A DNA stretch of 64,000 bases from CAWBCI01 sp963787195 (lineage in GTDB: Bacteria > Bacteroidota > Bacteroidia > Bacteroidales > JAGOPY01). The stretch is taken from positions 12,137-76,136 of the forward strand of contig CAWBCI010000055.1 of assembly GCA_963787195.1 (NCBI GenBank), given 5' to 3'. The translations under genes were made by a program, and so were the position numbers. The notes under the pieces are model-generated. The model searched no databases, had not been told where the DNA came from, and worked only from the letters and a program-made list of their open reading frames with translations. The number at the start of each line of letters is the position of its first letter. The first letter of the stretch is position 1. Below are positions 1 to 8,019 of the stretch, piece after piece.

Positions 1-41
1 CCGGAAGATTTGCCAGATTTTTTTTAATGTATACCAGGTAA

Positions 42-977
42 ATGAATTTTTCACTCGACAGAAACCGTCTCGAACAATTTGGTTCTCTTGAATTCCATGC
101 CCGCCAGGTGGTCGAGGGATTTATAGTGGGCCTCCATAAAAGTCCCTTCCATGGTTTTAGTGTGGAATTTGCCGAACATCGTCTTTATAATACCGGGGAA
201 TCAATAAAGCATATTGATTGGAAACTTTTTGGCCGGACTGATAAAATGTTCGTTAAGCGTTATGAAGAAGAGACAAATCTGCGTTGTCAGATCATCATTG
301 ATCATTCCTCTTCCATGTATTTTCCGGTGAAATTAAAACCCAGTCTTGACGATCCCAACAAGATTACCTTTTCAATTTATGCTGCGGCTGCACTTATGAG
401 CCTTTTGAGGAAACAAAGGGACGCTGTTGGTCTGACTGTGTTTTCCGACCAGATTACACTGAACACTCAGTCTAAATCCAGCTCGGTCCATTTTAAATAT
501 CTGTATTCGGAACTGGAGAAAATGCTACTGCCTGAACCTCCTGAGTCAATGCGCCATACCAACATTACTGCAACTCTTCATACTATAGCTGACAGTATTC
601 ATAAGCGTTCGCTGGTAGTTCTGTTTAGTGATATGTTTGACAGTAGCATCAATCCTGATGAGCTGTTCAATGCATTGCAGCATTTGAAACACAATAAGCA
701 TGAAGTGATACTCTTTCACGTTGTGGATCAAAAACATGAACTGGATTTCGATTATGATAACCGCCCTTACAAATTTATCGATATGGAATCCGGGCAACAG
801 ATTAAAGTCAATCCAAATGAGGTGAAGAAGGAGTACATTAAATCAGTTGCGGCATTTAAAAATGATCTGAAGATGCGCTGTGGGCAATATCGCATCGATT
901 TTATTGAAGCTGATATAAACAAGGGTTTTGAACAGGTATTACTTCCTTATCTTCTAAAACGTGAAAAAATGTTCTGA
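42..977 (+). CDS. DUF58 / vWA-like domain protein
   Basis: This 311-residue protein has the DUF58 layout: an N-terminal stretch with HIDWKLFGRTDKMFVKRYEE (the family's IDW..AR..K...K.YEEE block, about residues 57-76), then a von Willebrand A-like fold. The MIDAS-type motif DHSSS is at residues 87-91. There is no signal peptide or membrane helix, so it is probably cytoplasmic. In Bacteroidota such proteins usually follow a MoxR-family AAA ATPase and precede BatA/BatB-type vWA proteins, in systems thought to assist folding or metal loading of envelope complexes. The MoxR gene would lie left of the window, which I cannot see. The gene converges on the minus-strand gene that ends one base after it. 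The family assignment is good; the cellular role is unknown. Confidence 0.85.
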   Translation: MNFSLDRNRLEQFGSLEFHARQVVEGFIVGLHKSPFHGFSVEFAEHRLYNTGESIKHIDWKLFGRTDKMFVKRYEEETNLRCQIIIDHSSSMYFPVKLKPSLDDPNKITFSIYAAAALMSLLRKQRDAVGLTVFSDQITLNTQSKSSSVHFKYLYSELEKMLLPEPPESMRHTNITATLHTIADSIHKRSLVVLFSDMFDSSINPDELFNALQHLKHNKHEVILFHVVDQKHELDFDYDNRPYKFIDMESGQQIKVNPNEVKKEYIKSVAAFKNDLKMRCGQYRIDFIEADINKGFEQVLLPYLLKREKMF

Positions 978-978
978 C

Positions 979-3066
979 CTAAAGACTGATCCTTAACTGC
1001 AATTCAAGGTCAGTCTTATGATTCCCGTCAATTTCATTCAATCCTGAACCAATCTTATCGCGGTTAAAGTATTTAGTGTAACCTAGTTTCAACCAGGCCT
1101 GAAGGAAAACTGCCGGCTTCCAGGTCAGCAGCAGACATGTCCTGGCCCCCTGGTAATAATAGGATGCTGAAGTATAGGAATAAGGCATAGAATTTTCATA
1201 AACATAGATTCTTGCGCTGAAGTCATCAGTATCGAATATGCTCAACCTGCACCAGGCGGATAATTTATCCGATCTAAAACTGAATTTGATATCCTGTATG
1301 AGGGCTAATCCATTGTGACTTTCAACTGCCGGTGTTTTCAGACGAATGAAATCAAGTTGCGTCTTACATTGAATTTTCGTGGAAGGAGTAGTTATCAGTC
1401 TTAATCTCAATGAATTTCTTGATTCAAAATCGGTAGGAGAGGTATAGGTGAATTCTGAGGGTATATTCACATCTGAACGACGACTTTTCCAGGAGATTTC
1501 CAAATAAGTCCAATAATTGATCCTTTTCCTGGCTATCAGATATATGCTTACTTCTCTGTCAGGGGCATCCAGACCATAACTTAGCCAGGGTTTCTTTGTA
1601 TAATCAGCTCCTGCCTTTAAGTCAATTTTTCCCGGAAAAGAAGTTGAAATGCCCAGTCGGATCGATTTTAAATTGCTTGCACCATCGGGACCGGAACTGT
1701 TTTGAGGATTTTGATAGTCCTTTCCGTAATTGCATATGAAAAGAGAAAGACGAAGCGCAGGATGAAGGATCCATTCCATTGATGACTGTCCGGCAAGACC
1801 TCCGTTATGGCTTCTGGAAACTTCGCCTGACAGAGTCATTCTGCCAAGATGGAGCAAGTACTCGATGCCCAGGGTCATGTATGAATTTCCATTGAATCTA
1901 TAGTTTGTATATACCGGACCTTCCGGATTTCGCATGGAATTGTATTTTCCTTTCAAACCTATTAGCCCTATTCTGAAATGCCTGTTCTGGTAAGTAATAT
2001 ATGAACCCCAAAGTGTTTCAATAAGAAGGTGCTTGTTATTAATTTCAGTTTCCATGCGATGATAGCCTGATTGGCTGAATCCGGAAAAAGTGAGCAGTTT
2101 GCCGCCTAAACTGTCAGTTACAGTTCCTGAGGGATCAAGCTTATTCCGGGAGAAAAACAGGCCGATACTGATATTTTTATACATAGTATTAATCGCGGCG
2201 CCTCGTAGAAACCGGCATTCATTCATAGAAGTATGAGGCTTTAAACCTCCCGGGTAAATTATGCTGCTGAAAGGATCCCGGCTGAATAATTGAGAACTCC
2301 ATAGACTTAGTCCCTGGCCGAATTTTAACTGAAAATCGCCTATGCAGAGGCTTTTAATAAATTTAAAGTCTCTTATTTGAAAATATCCTGAATAGTAATC
2401 TGTCATAGGGATCGACATTCCACCATTACCTGGGTTTTTGGAAAGCAGAGGTTCATATGCATCTTTTTCCATTCTGAATCCAACTCTGATCTTTTTACCC
2501 AATTCCAAATCATAGCGTAGCCCGGAATAATATGGCTGAGAAAGTGTTGGACTACTTGAGTCCCTGGTATTTTTTCCGGATTTATTTCCAAATGCTTTTT
2601 CTGCAGTTGTTTTGAAGGTCAGAAAAATTTCCTGACTGACTTTCTTTGATTTTCTGCCTGAAAGATTGTTCTTATCAATAAAAACACAAGGCATCAGACT
2701 CCTGACTGTGGATTCATCCCAGCCATCTATATATAATAATTCATAGAGGCTCAGAAGATCCCCAAAAATATATCTGTATTCATTTAATTTATTTAACTGG
2801 TAATTACTTATGAGATTAAGACTAGCCAACAGCTGTAAATCTGCTTCTGAATTGATGCCGACCGGATGTATTAGCAGATCGGCCCATTCATTTTCTCTTT
2901 CTTCATAGCTTCCTTCATTGCTTTCAGGATCCGGATCGAAAAGAATCATTTGATCTTCTTCGGAAGACCTTCTTTCAAATTGTCTTGTGTCTTGCGCTGA
3001 AGCATTTGCCATAAATATCATCAACAAGATGAAAGACAATATTTTTATAGAAGCTAAATCTTTCAT
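979..3066 (-). CDS. Helix-hairpin-helix outer-membrane barrel protein
   Basis: The protein has 695 residues and a Sec signal peptide (about residues 1-25, ending ANASA before QD). Residues 65-135 carry two helix-hairpin-helix-like units (HPVGINSEADLQLLASLNLI and FGDLLSLYELLYIDGWD), the ComEA-like arrangement common in Bacteroidota envelope proteins. The rest is rich in alternating aromatic and polar strands and ends in LELQLRISL, as expected of a beta-barrel. The start codon overlaps the stop of the upstream barrel gene in a TAATG junction, so the two are translationally coupled. The helix-hairpin-helix part may contact peptidoglycan or DNA, but this is inference. No specific function is known to me. 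Confidence 0.75.
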   Translation of the reverse strand: MKDLASIKILSFILLMIFMANASAQDTRQFERRSSEEDQMILFDPDPESNEGSYEERENEWADLLIHPVGINSEADLQLLASLNLISNYQLNKLNEYRYIFGDLLSLYELLYIDGWDESTVRSLMPCVFIDKNNLSGRKSKKVSQEIFLTFKTTAEKAFGNKSGKNTRDSSSPTLSQPYYSGLRYDLELGKKIRVGFRMEKDAYEPLLSKNPGNGGMSIPMTDYYSGYFQIRDFKFIKSLCIGDFQLKFGQGLSLWSSQLFSRDPFSSIIYPGGLKPHTSMNECRFLRGAAINTMYKNISIGLFFSRNKLDPSGTVTDSLGGKLLTFSGFSQSGYHRMETEINNKHLLIETLWGSYITYQNRHFRIGLIGLKGKYNSMRNPEGPVYTNYRFNGNSYMTLGIEYLLHLGRMTLSGEVSRSHNGGLAGQSSMEWILHPALRLSLFICNYGKDYQNPQNSSGPDGASNLKSIRLGISTSFPGKIDLKAGADYTKKPWLSYGLDAPDREVSIYLIARKRINYWTYLEISWKSRRSDVNIPSEFTYTSPTDFESRNSLRLRLITTPSTKIQCKTQLDFIRLKTPAVESHNGLALIQDIKFSFRSDKLSAWCRLSIFDTDDFSARIYVYENSMPYSYTSASYYYQGARTCLLLTWKPAVFLQAWLKLGYTKYFNRDKIGSGLNEIDGNHKTDLELQLRISL

Positions 3067-3926
3067 TATTTCTTTGATTTTGAATGTCCTGGAAGAAAAA
3101 TCAGGGAGATTTGAGGAGTATATCCAAGGTATTGATGCTGGCAGGCTGAAATGTCCAGCTGAATTAGATTAAATTTAATTCCTGCCCCAAAGCTGAGACT
3201 GAAAGGGAACATCCGTATTCCCAAGCGTGCAGCGAACTTATCAAGAATTTCATATTCCAATGCGGCCTGATAACTCAGGTCAAAGCCGCTTTCTTTCTGA
3301 ATTCCGGCCATCACCATCAGATTAGCTGAATAGGTATAGCGGATCCCTGTTGAAAAGCGTGCGGGCAGTTCCATGGCATCACGGCTTTTGAGGGAAGTCA
3401 GTATTGGATTGTCAGCTTCCAGGCCAAAACTGATTTTTTTATTTAGATGTAAAAGCAATCCCAGGTCAAAACTCAGCCATTGATCCCTTGTGCCTGTTTC
3501 CGATACCACTGACGAAAGATAGTTGAGCCTGAGTCCTGCCTGGAATGATTTGGAAAATTTCCTGCCATAGGAAAAGCCGGCTTGCATTTCCTTATAAGCT
3601 GACCATCCCAGGTAATTGAAATTCAGACCAAAACTACCTGAGCCCGCAGCCAAAGCTGCCACTAAAGTATAAGAAGACAATTCCTTTATCAGGAATTTCT
3701 GCTCGGCAGTCAGTCCAAATGACCACCTTGAAATAGACCCCAAACCGGCAGGATTATTTTGCGCACTCCAGTAATCTTCCAGGACTACGCTTAAACCTGA
3801 AACAGCTGCGGAACGAGCCCCTGCTGCTGAGGGGAAATTGCCTGCACTGCATGGGAATATAGCTTGCCATAAGCAAAGCAAAAATAAAATTGACCGCTTA
3901 AATAGAAAATAATTATTTGAGTTCAT
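3066..3926 (-). CDS. PorV/PorQ-like outer-membrane beta-barrel protein
   Basis: This 286-residue protein has a signal peptide (hydrophobic residues 12-24, then PCSAG). The motif QNNPAGLGSI, about residues 56-65, and the glycine/aromatic-rich strands that follow are typical of the PorV/PorQ/UPF0164 barrel group. PorV shuttles T9SS cargo. This short protein is a relative rather than a clear PorV, which is usually about 380-400 residues long. It is the first gene of a two-gene minus-strand operon and overlaps its partner by one base. It lies divergently from the DUF2461 gene, about 80 bp away. Confidence 0.65.
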   Translation of the reverse strand: MNSNNYFLFKRSILFLLCLWQAIFPCSAGNFPSAAGARSAAVSGLSVVLEDYWSAQNNPAGLGSISRWSFGLTAEQKFLIKELSSYTLVAALAAGSGSFGLNFNYLGWSAYKEMQAGFSYGRKFSKSFQAGLRLNYLSSVVSETGTRDQWLSFDLGLLLHLNKKISFGLEADNPILTSLKSRDAMELPARFSTGIRYTYSANLMVMAGIQKESGFDLSYQAALEYEILDKFAARLGIRMFPFSLSFGAGIKFNLIQLDISACQHQYLGYTPQISLIFLPGHSKSKK

Positions 3927-4006
3927 TTTGAAAACTTTTTCATGTTTATCCTGTTTATTTTGTTTTATACCTGTCGCTTAACCAACTTTATTTTAAATTT
4001 TGCAAA

Positions 4007-4663
4007 ATGAATAAGTTGATATTGGATTTTCTCCATGAGTTAAAAGAAAATAATGATCGTGACTGGTTTCAGGCACATAAGAAGGATTATGAAAATTCCC
4101 GGAAATTGTTTGAGGCATTGGTTAATGATCTGATCCCATCTATAAGGGAAATTGATCCTACAATAGATTTGATAACTGCCAAAGATTGCGTTTTCAGGAT
4201 ATACAGGGATGTGAGGTTTTCAGGGGATAAGTCTCCCTATAAAAATAATATGGGGGCCTATATTGCCAGGGGTGGGAAAAAATCATTACTGGCTGGTTAT
4301 TATGTACATGCCGAACCCGGTGAATCATTCCTTGCTGGTGGTATATGGATGCCACCTGTTGAATCACTGAAAAAAATAAGGGAGGAGATCTATTATAATG
4401 CTGCTGAATTTAAAAATATTATTCATCATAAAAATTTTGAAAAATACTTCAATGGCTTCAGCGATGAATATAAATTGGTAAATCCACCAAAAGGTTATTC
4501 AAAAGATTTTGCGGATATAGATTTGTTAAAATATAAAAGCTACGCTGTTGTACACATGGTCCCTGATGAACTATTTGTTTCGGCTCATTACAAAGAATAT
4601 GCGTTGAAGGTTTTTGAGCAATTACATATTCTTAATGAATTTTTGAACAGGGCAATAAAATAA
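4007..4663 (+). CDS. DUF2461 domain-containing protein
   Basis: The 218 residues match the DUF2461 (TIGR02453) family across their full length. Landmarks are FLHELKENNDRDWFQAHKKD near the N-terminus, the FRIYRDVRFSGDKSPYKNNM block around residues 64-83, and GGIWMPPVESLKKIREEI later. There is no signal peptide or membrane segment, so it is a soluble cytoplasmic protein. Its biochemical function is not known to me. It is transcribed alone and followed by the small-RNA array. A near-consensus -7 element (TAAATTTTG, one base too long) sits just upstream of the ATG. Confidence 0.9.
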   Translation: MNKLILDFLHELKENNDRDWFQAHKKDYENSRKLFEALVNDLIPSIREIDPTIDLITAKDCVFRIYRDVRFSGDKSPYKNNMGAYIARGGKKSLLAGYYVHAEPGESFLAGGIWMPPVESLKKIREEIYYNAAEFKNIIHHKNFEKYFNGFSDEYKLVNPPKGYSKDFADIDLLKYKSYAVVHMVPDELFVSAHYKEYALKVFEQLHILNEFLNRAIK

Positions 4664-4725
4664 GTCCCTCTTTGTCATGCTTCATGATTACTTTTTTTGA
4701 TTAATAAATGGATTATTCCAAATTA

Positions 4726-4800
4726 AGTTACCGTTAACTTATTTATTTCGACCGTTAACTGATTAAACCTTGTGGGTTCATACAAATAGGCCTACTTTTG
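4726..4800 (+). promoter_or_regulatory. Promoter of small-RNA copy 1 with conserved upstream block
   Basis: A -33 TTG at 4770-4772 is followed by a 20-bp spacer and a perfect TAnnTTTG element, TACTTTTG, at 4793-4800. This fits the primary sigma-factor promoter known from Bacteroidota and predicts a start near 4806. The block upstream (ACTTATTTATTTCGACCG and CTGATT) is a diverged version of the sequence in front of copies 2 and 3. Confidence 0.7.
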
Positions 4801-4805
4801 CGATA

Positions 4806-4955
4806 ATTAATTGGTTAATTAATTCCTACTAAAGGACGGCTCTTGATTGGTTTTTTTCATAATTTATGGTTTAATTAATATCAAGAGTCCGACTCTCACC
4901 TCAAACTAGTAAGACTTGGCAAAAACGATCCCACTTGACGGTGGGATCGTTTTTT
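4806..4955 (+). ncRNA. Candidate tandem small RNA, copy 1
   Basis: This is a transcript of about 150 nt, inferred from promoter and terminator. It holds a 5' AU-rich leader ending in AATTAATTCCTAC. A stem follows, CTCTTGAT (4840-4847) with ATCAAGAG (4880-4887), extended by CGG (4837-4839) with CCG (4889-4891). The loop is U-rich and conserved (GGTTTTTTTCATAATTT). A conserved single-stranded stretch (CTCACCTCAAACTAGTAAG) comes next. The terminator is ACGATCCCAC (4925-4934) with GTGGGATCGT (4941-4950) and eight further T residues. Copies 2 and 3 keep the layout but change both sides of the stems. No credible ORF lies inside, and I do not recognise the family. Confidence 0.75.
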
Positions 4956-4997
4956 TTATATTATTTTATCTTATTCAGCCAGGTAAAAAATATCCCT

Positions 4998-5069
4998 GAC
5001 CATAAACTTATTTAATTCCACCGTATTCTGATTTATGCTTTGAAGCTAATGAGTATGCTATTAATTTAG
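4998..5069 (+). promoter_or_regulatory. Promoter of small-RNA copy 2
   Basis: TTTG at 5039-5042 is followed by a 19-bp spacer and TAATTTAG at 5062-5069, one mismatch from TAnnTTTG. The preceding block from 4998 (GACCATAAACTTATT, then CCACCGT and CTGATTT) is nearly identical to the one before copy 3. Conservation therefore extends upstream of the transcript and may include an activator site. Confidence 0.6.
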
Positions 5070-5074
5070 CTCCA

Positions 5075-5219
5075 TTAATTGGTTAATTAATTCCTACTTA
5101 AGGAGGCTCTTGTAAGGTTTTTTTCATAATTTTTGGTTTATTTTAACAAGAGTCGCCTCTCACCTCAAATTAGTAAGACTTGGCAAAAACGATCCCGCCT
5201 GGCAGCGGGATCGTTTTTT
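5075..5219 (+). ncRNA. Candidate tandem small RNA, copy 2
   Basis: The layout matches copy 1: leader TTAATTGGTTAATTAATTCC, stem CTCTTGT (5107-5113) with ACAAGAG (5146-5152), outer GAGG (5103-5106) with CCTC (5156-5159) across a TCG bulge, U-rich loop, conserved CTCACCTCAAATTAGTAAG, and terminator ACGATCCCGC (5189-5198) with GCGGGATCGT (5205-5214) plus T tract. Relative to copy 1, the terminator stem changes A-T to G-C on both arms, a compensatory change that supports a functional RNA. Confidence 0.75.
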
Positions 5220-5385
5220 AATCAATGAGACTCAATTTTTTCAAGCGAAGCGAAGAAAAAATCCTTAGTCGAATTGATCCCGAAAAGGCGAAGTCTTATT
5301 CGGGATCTAATGGGACTAAATTCCCCGTCTCTTGAGACGAATAAGAGATATTCCCATAAGATGCCCCACTGCAGCGGAGTACATC
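5217..5385. repeat. Dispersed ~170-bp repeat, copy A
   Basis: This non-coding repeat begins TTTAATCAATGAGACTC. It contains the hairpin GATCCCGAA / TTCGGGATC (about 5275-5307), the small hairpin GTCTCTTGAGAC, and an end around GCCCCACTGCAGCGGAGT. A near full-length relative lies at 59415-59582 and a truncated one at 23970-24061. This copy sits between small-RNA copies 2 and 3 and begins in the T tract of copy 2's terminator, so it appears to have entered the array. No coding capacity is seen. Confidence 0.75.
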
Positions 5386-5495
5386 ATTGTTCAATACAGA
5401 CAAGGTGATTTATTTTGGGAACATTTTAAGTTTGGAATTTATATATATATTAGAGACGTATGGTATTGCTAAGTATATGTATTTGAAGTAGTTTT

Positions 5496-5567
5496 GACCA
5501 TAAACTTATTCAAATCCACCGTTATCTGATTTGTCCCAAGGCCGTATATTTCTTTTTATTATTTTTG
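5496..5567 (+). promoter_or_regulatory. Promoter of small-RNA copy 3
   Basis: A perfect TAnnTTTG element, TATTTTTG, lies at 5560-5567. No well-placed -33 TTG is visible; the nearest is about 26 bp upstream. The upstream block GACCATAAACTTATTC, CCACCGT, CTGATTT starting at 5496 is shared with copy 2. Transcription would start near 5573. Confidence 0.55.
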
Positions 5568-5572
5568 GACTA

Positions 5573-5703
5573 TTAATTCCTATAAATATCAATTCTTGTA
5601 TGGTTTTTTTCATAATTTTTAGTTTTTTACAGAATTGATTCTCACCTCAAATTAGTAAGACTTGGCAAAAACGATCCCACCTGGCAGTGGGATCGTTTTT
5701 TTT
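5573..5703 (+). ncRNA. Candidate tandem small RNA, copy 3
   Basis: This copy has a shorter leader (ATTAATTCCTA) but the same architecture. The stem is ATCAATTCT (5588-5596) with AGAATTGAT (5631-5639), different on both strands from copies 1 and 2. The loop GGTTTTTTTCATAATTTTT, the stretch CTCACCTCAAATTAGTAAG, and the terminator ACGATCCCAC (5671-5680) with GTGGGATCGT (5687-5696) plus T tract are kept. The fully rewritten but still perfect stem is the best evidence that RNA structure is under selection. Confidence 0.75.
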
Positions 5704-5709
5704 AATTCG

Positions 5710-5750
5710 AAAAAAAAACCCGAACAAGAATATAAAGTTCCTTGTTCGGG
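5710..5750 (-). terminator. Terminator of gyrB
   Basis: The hairpin CCCGAACAAG (5719-5728) with CTTGTTCGGG (5741-5750) is followed on the minus strand by a run of nine T residues (5710-5718). It lies 20 bp after the gyrB stop and faces the terminator of the third small RNA. Confidence 0.85.
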
Positions 5751-5770
5751 TCAATCTCTATTGAGCTGTA

Positions 5771-7735
5771 TCAGGCATCAATGTTGGCATATTTGGCATG
5801 CGTTTCAATAAATTCCCTCCTCGGGGGTACTTCGTCTCCCATAAGCATTGAAAATACCCGGTCAGCTTCAGTTCCGTTTTCTATGTTAACTTGCCTGAGT
5901 GTGCGGAAGGCAGGATCCATGGTAGTATCCCATAACTGTTCAGCATTCATTTCACCAAGGCCTTTATAACGCTGAATATGTACATTTTTATCGTTTCCAT
6001 TCGGTGAAAATTCCCGGACAGTTGCCTCTCTTTCTTCTTCACTCCAGCAATAGCGTTGATTTTTTCCAAATTTAATGAGATAGAGCGGAGGAGTGGCGAT
6101 ATAAACATATCCCTGTTCTATCAGCTCTTTCATGTAACGGAAAAAGAAAGTCAGAATCAAGGTTGCAATATGGCTGCCGTCTACATCAGCATCAGTCATG
6201 ATAATCACTTTATGATAACGAAGCTTATCAATATTCAGGGCCTTGGTATCATCTTCAGTACCGATTGAAATTCCCAGGGCAGTAAATATATTTTTGATTT
6301 CTTCGCTTTCGAAGATCTTATGTTGCATAGCTTTTTCCACATTCAGGATCTTTCCGCGAAGGGGAAGAATGGCCTGGAAACTGCGGTCACGGCCTTGTTT
6401 GGCAGTACCCCCTGCAGAGTCACCTTCAACAAGGTAAATCTCAGAGCGTTCAGGGGACCTCTCCGAACAGTCGGCCAGTTTCCCGGGTAAGCCTGAACCG
6501 GAAAGGAAATTTTTACGCTGGACCAGTTCCCTGGCTTTACGGGCTGCATGTCTTGCAGTGGCCGCCAGGATCACCTTGTTAACAATGGTTCTGGCTTCCT
6601 TAGGATGTTCTTCCATGTAATAAGCCAGGTACTCGCTAATAAGCGTATCCACCGAGCCCATTACCTCGGAATTCCCCAACTTCGTCTTGGTTTGTCCTTC
6701 AAATTGCGGCTCAGCAACTTTCACTGAAATAATAGCTGTGAGACCTTCCCGGAAGTCATCTCCATTGATATCAAACTTGAGCTTTGAAAGCATGCCTGAC
6801 TTCTCGGCAAAAGCTTTCAAAGTCCTGGTCAGTCCCCGTCTGAAACCCGAAAGGTGGGTGCCACCTTCATGTGTATTGATATTGTTAACGTAAGAATGTA
6901 TGTTCTCTGAAAACGATGTATTGTATTGAAGCGCAATTTCCATCGGGATGCCATTCTTTTCGCCTTCTATAGTTATGGGTTCCGGTATGAGTGATTCCCT
7001 GTTGGCGTCAAGATATGTCAAAAAATCTTTCAGGCCTTCTTCTGAAAAAAAGGAAGTACTGTGAAAATTGCCATTCTCATCAGTCTGTCTTTCATCAGTA
7101 ATATTAAGCCGGATGCCTTTGTTCAGGAATGCCAGCTCCCGCATCCGGGCAGCCAGGATATCATAATCATATTCGGTAAGGGTGAAAATACTGGCATCAG
7201 GCAGGAAAGTTATCTCGGTTCCGGTAATGTCGCTGTCACCAACTATTTTTACAGGATTGACCGGTTTTCCACATTCGTATTCCTGCATGTAAATCTTTCC
7301 ATCCCGGAAGATCCTTGCAGTCAACTTGGCGGAAAGTGCATTTACACAGGATACCCCGACTCCATGCAATCCACCGGAGACTTTATAGGAGCCTTTGTCG
7401 AATTTCCCGCCGGCATGCAAGACTGTCATTACTACTTCCAATGCTGAGCGGTTTTCTTTTTCATGGATTCCTGTAGGAATACCTCGCCCGTTGTCCAATA
7501 CTGTTACTGAATTATCCTTATGGATAAATAAATCGATTTTATCGCAATATCCTGCCAGTGCTTCATCTATCGAATTATCAACTACTTCATGAACCAGATG
7601 GTGCAATCCTCTTTCTCCTGTATCCCCAATATACATTGAAGGACGCTTACGGACTGCCTCCAGTCCTTCCAATACCTGAATATTATCTGCGGTGTATGAA
7701 TCTCTTGATAAAATGTTTTTTTCTTCTGAAGTCAT
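5771..7735 (-). CDS. gyrB: DNA gyrase subunit B
   Basis: GyrB is the ATPase subunit of gyrase, which introduces negative supercoils. All landmarks are present: the GHKL ATP site (EVVDNSIDEALAGYCD, DNGRGIPTGI, GLHGVGVSCVNA), the TOPRIM domain with YLVEGDSAGGTAKQGRDR and DADVDGSHIATL, and the C-terminal IQRYKGLGEMNAEQLWDTTM. At about 654 residues it is the short form typical of most bacteria outside the enterics. The open frame runs two codons further to a TTG at 7741, but ATG at 7735 is the natural start. A -7 element lies at 7769-7776 and a palindrome at 7788-7804. The gene stands alone. Confidence 0.97.
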   Translation of the reverse strand: MTSEEKNILSRDSYTADNIQVLEGLEAVRKRPSMYIGDTGERGLHHLVHEVVDNSIDEALAGYCDKIDLFIHKDNSVTVLDNGRGIPTGIHEKENRSALEVVMTVLHAGGKFDKGSYKVSGGLHGVGVSCVNALSAKLTARIFRDGKIYMQEYECGKPVNPVKIVGDSDITGTEITFLPDASIFTLTEYDYDILAARMRELAFLNKGIRLNITDERQTDENGNFHSTSFFSEEGLKDFLTYLDANRESLIPEPITIEGEKNGIPMEIALQYNTSFSENIHSYVNNINTHEGGTHLSGFRRGLTRTLKAFAEKSGMLSKLKFDINGDDFREGLTAIISVKVAEPQFEGQTKTKLGNSEVMGSVDTLISEYLAYYMEEHPKEARTIVNKVILAATARHAARKARELVQRKNFLSGSGLPGKLADCSERSPERSEIYLVEGDSAGGTAKQGRDRSFQAILPLRGKILNVEKAMQHKIFESEEIKNIFTALGISIGTEDDTKALNIDKLRYHKVIIMTDADVDGSHIATLILTFFFRYMKELIEQGYVYIATPPLYLIKFGKNQRYCWSEEEREATVREFSPNGNDKNVHIQRYKGLGEMNAEQLWDTTMDPAFRTLRQVNIENGTEADRVFSMLMGDEVPPRREFIETHAKYANIDA

Positions 7736-7768
7736 AATCAATTAGTTACATAAAATTAGATAAGTGAT

Positions 7769-7804
7769 CAAAGTTACAAAAAATACCTTTATCAACTTGA
7801 TAAA
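7769..7804 (-). promoter_or_regulatory. gyrB promoter with overlapping palindrome
   Basis: On the minus strand, TAACTTTG (7776-7769) is a perfect TAnnTTTG element about 34 bp before the gyrB ATG. Directly upstream, at 7788-7804, lies the palindrome TTTATCAACTTGATAAA (8-bp arms around one base), which covers where the -33 region should be. It could be an operator, but a chance AT-rich palindrome cannot be excluded. Confidence 0.5.
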
Positions 7805-8019
7805 AAGTCTGTAAAATCAGGCTTTTTATTAACATTTTTATGTTCAGATTTTGGGACTGAAAAGGCTGATAATGAATGTCTACGGAATGAAGCAGTTAAT
7901 TAGGTTCGGTTTGGTTCAAATCCTCTCCGATATTTAAGGATATAATCGCAATTTGATAAGGTAATTAAGGCTTTCAAATACATGTAAGCTTATTTCGGAC
8001 TCCTTAGCAATGAGCTTAA

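Noticed and set aside
4726..5703. CRISPR-like array
   Set aside because: Three copies at unequal spacing with promoters and terminators; no short uniform repeats with spacers and no cas genes.
7061..7447. 128-residue frame antisense to gyrB
   Set aside because: Shadow of the GyrB ATPase coding sequence, which is fully conserved.
5771..7804. Replication origin near gyrB
   Set aside because: No dnaA, no DnaA-box cluster and no other origin genes; gyrB alone is not evidence.
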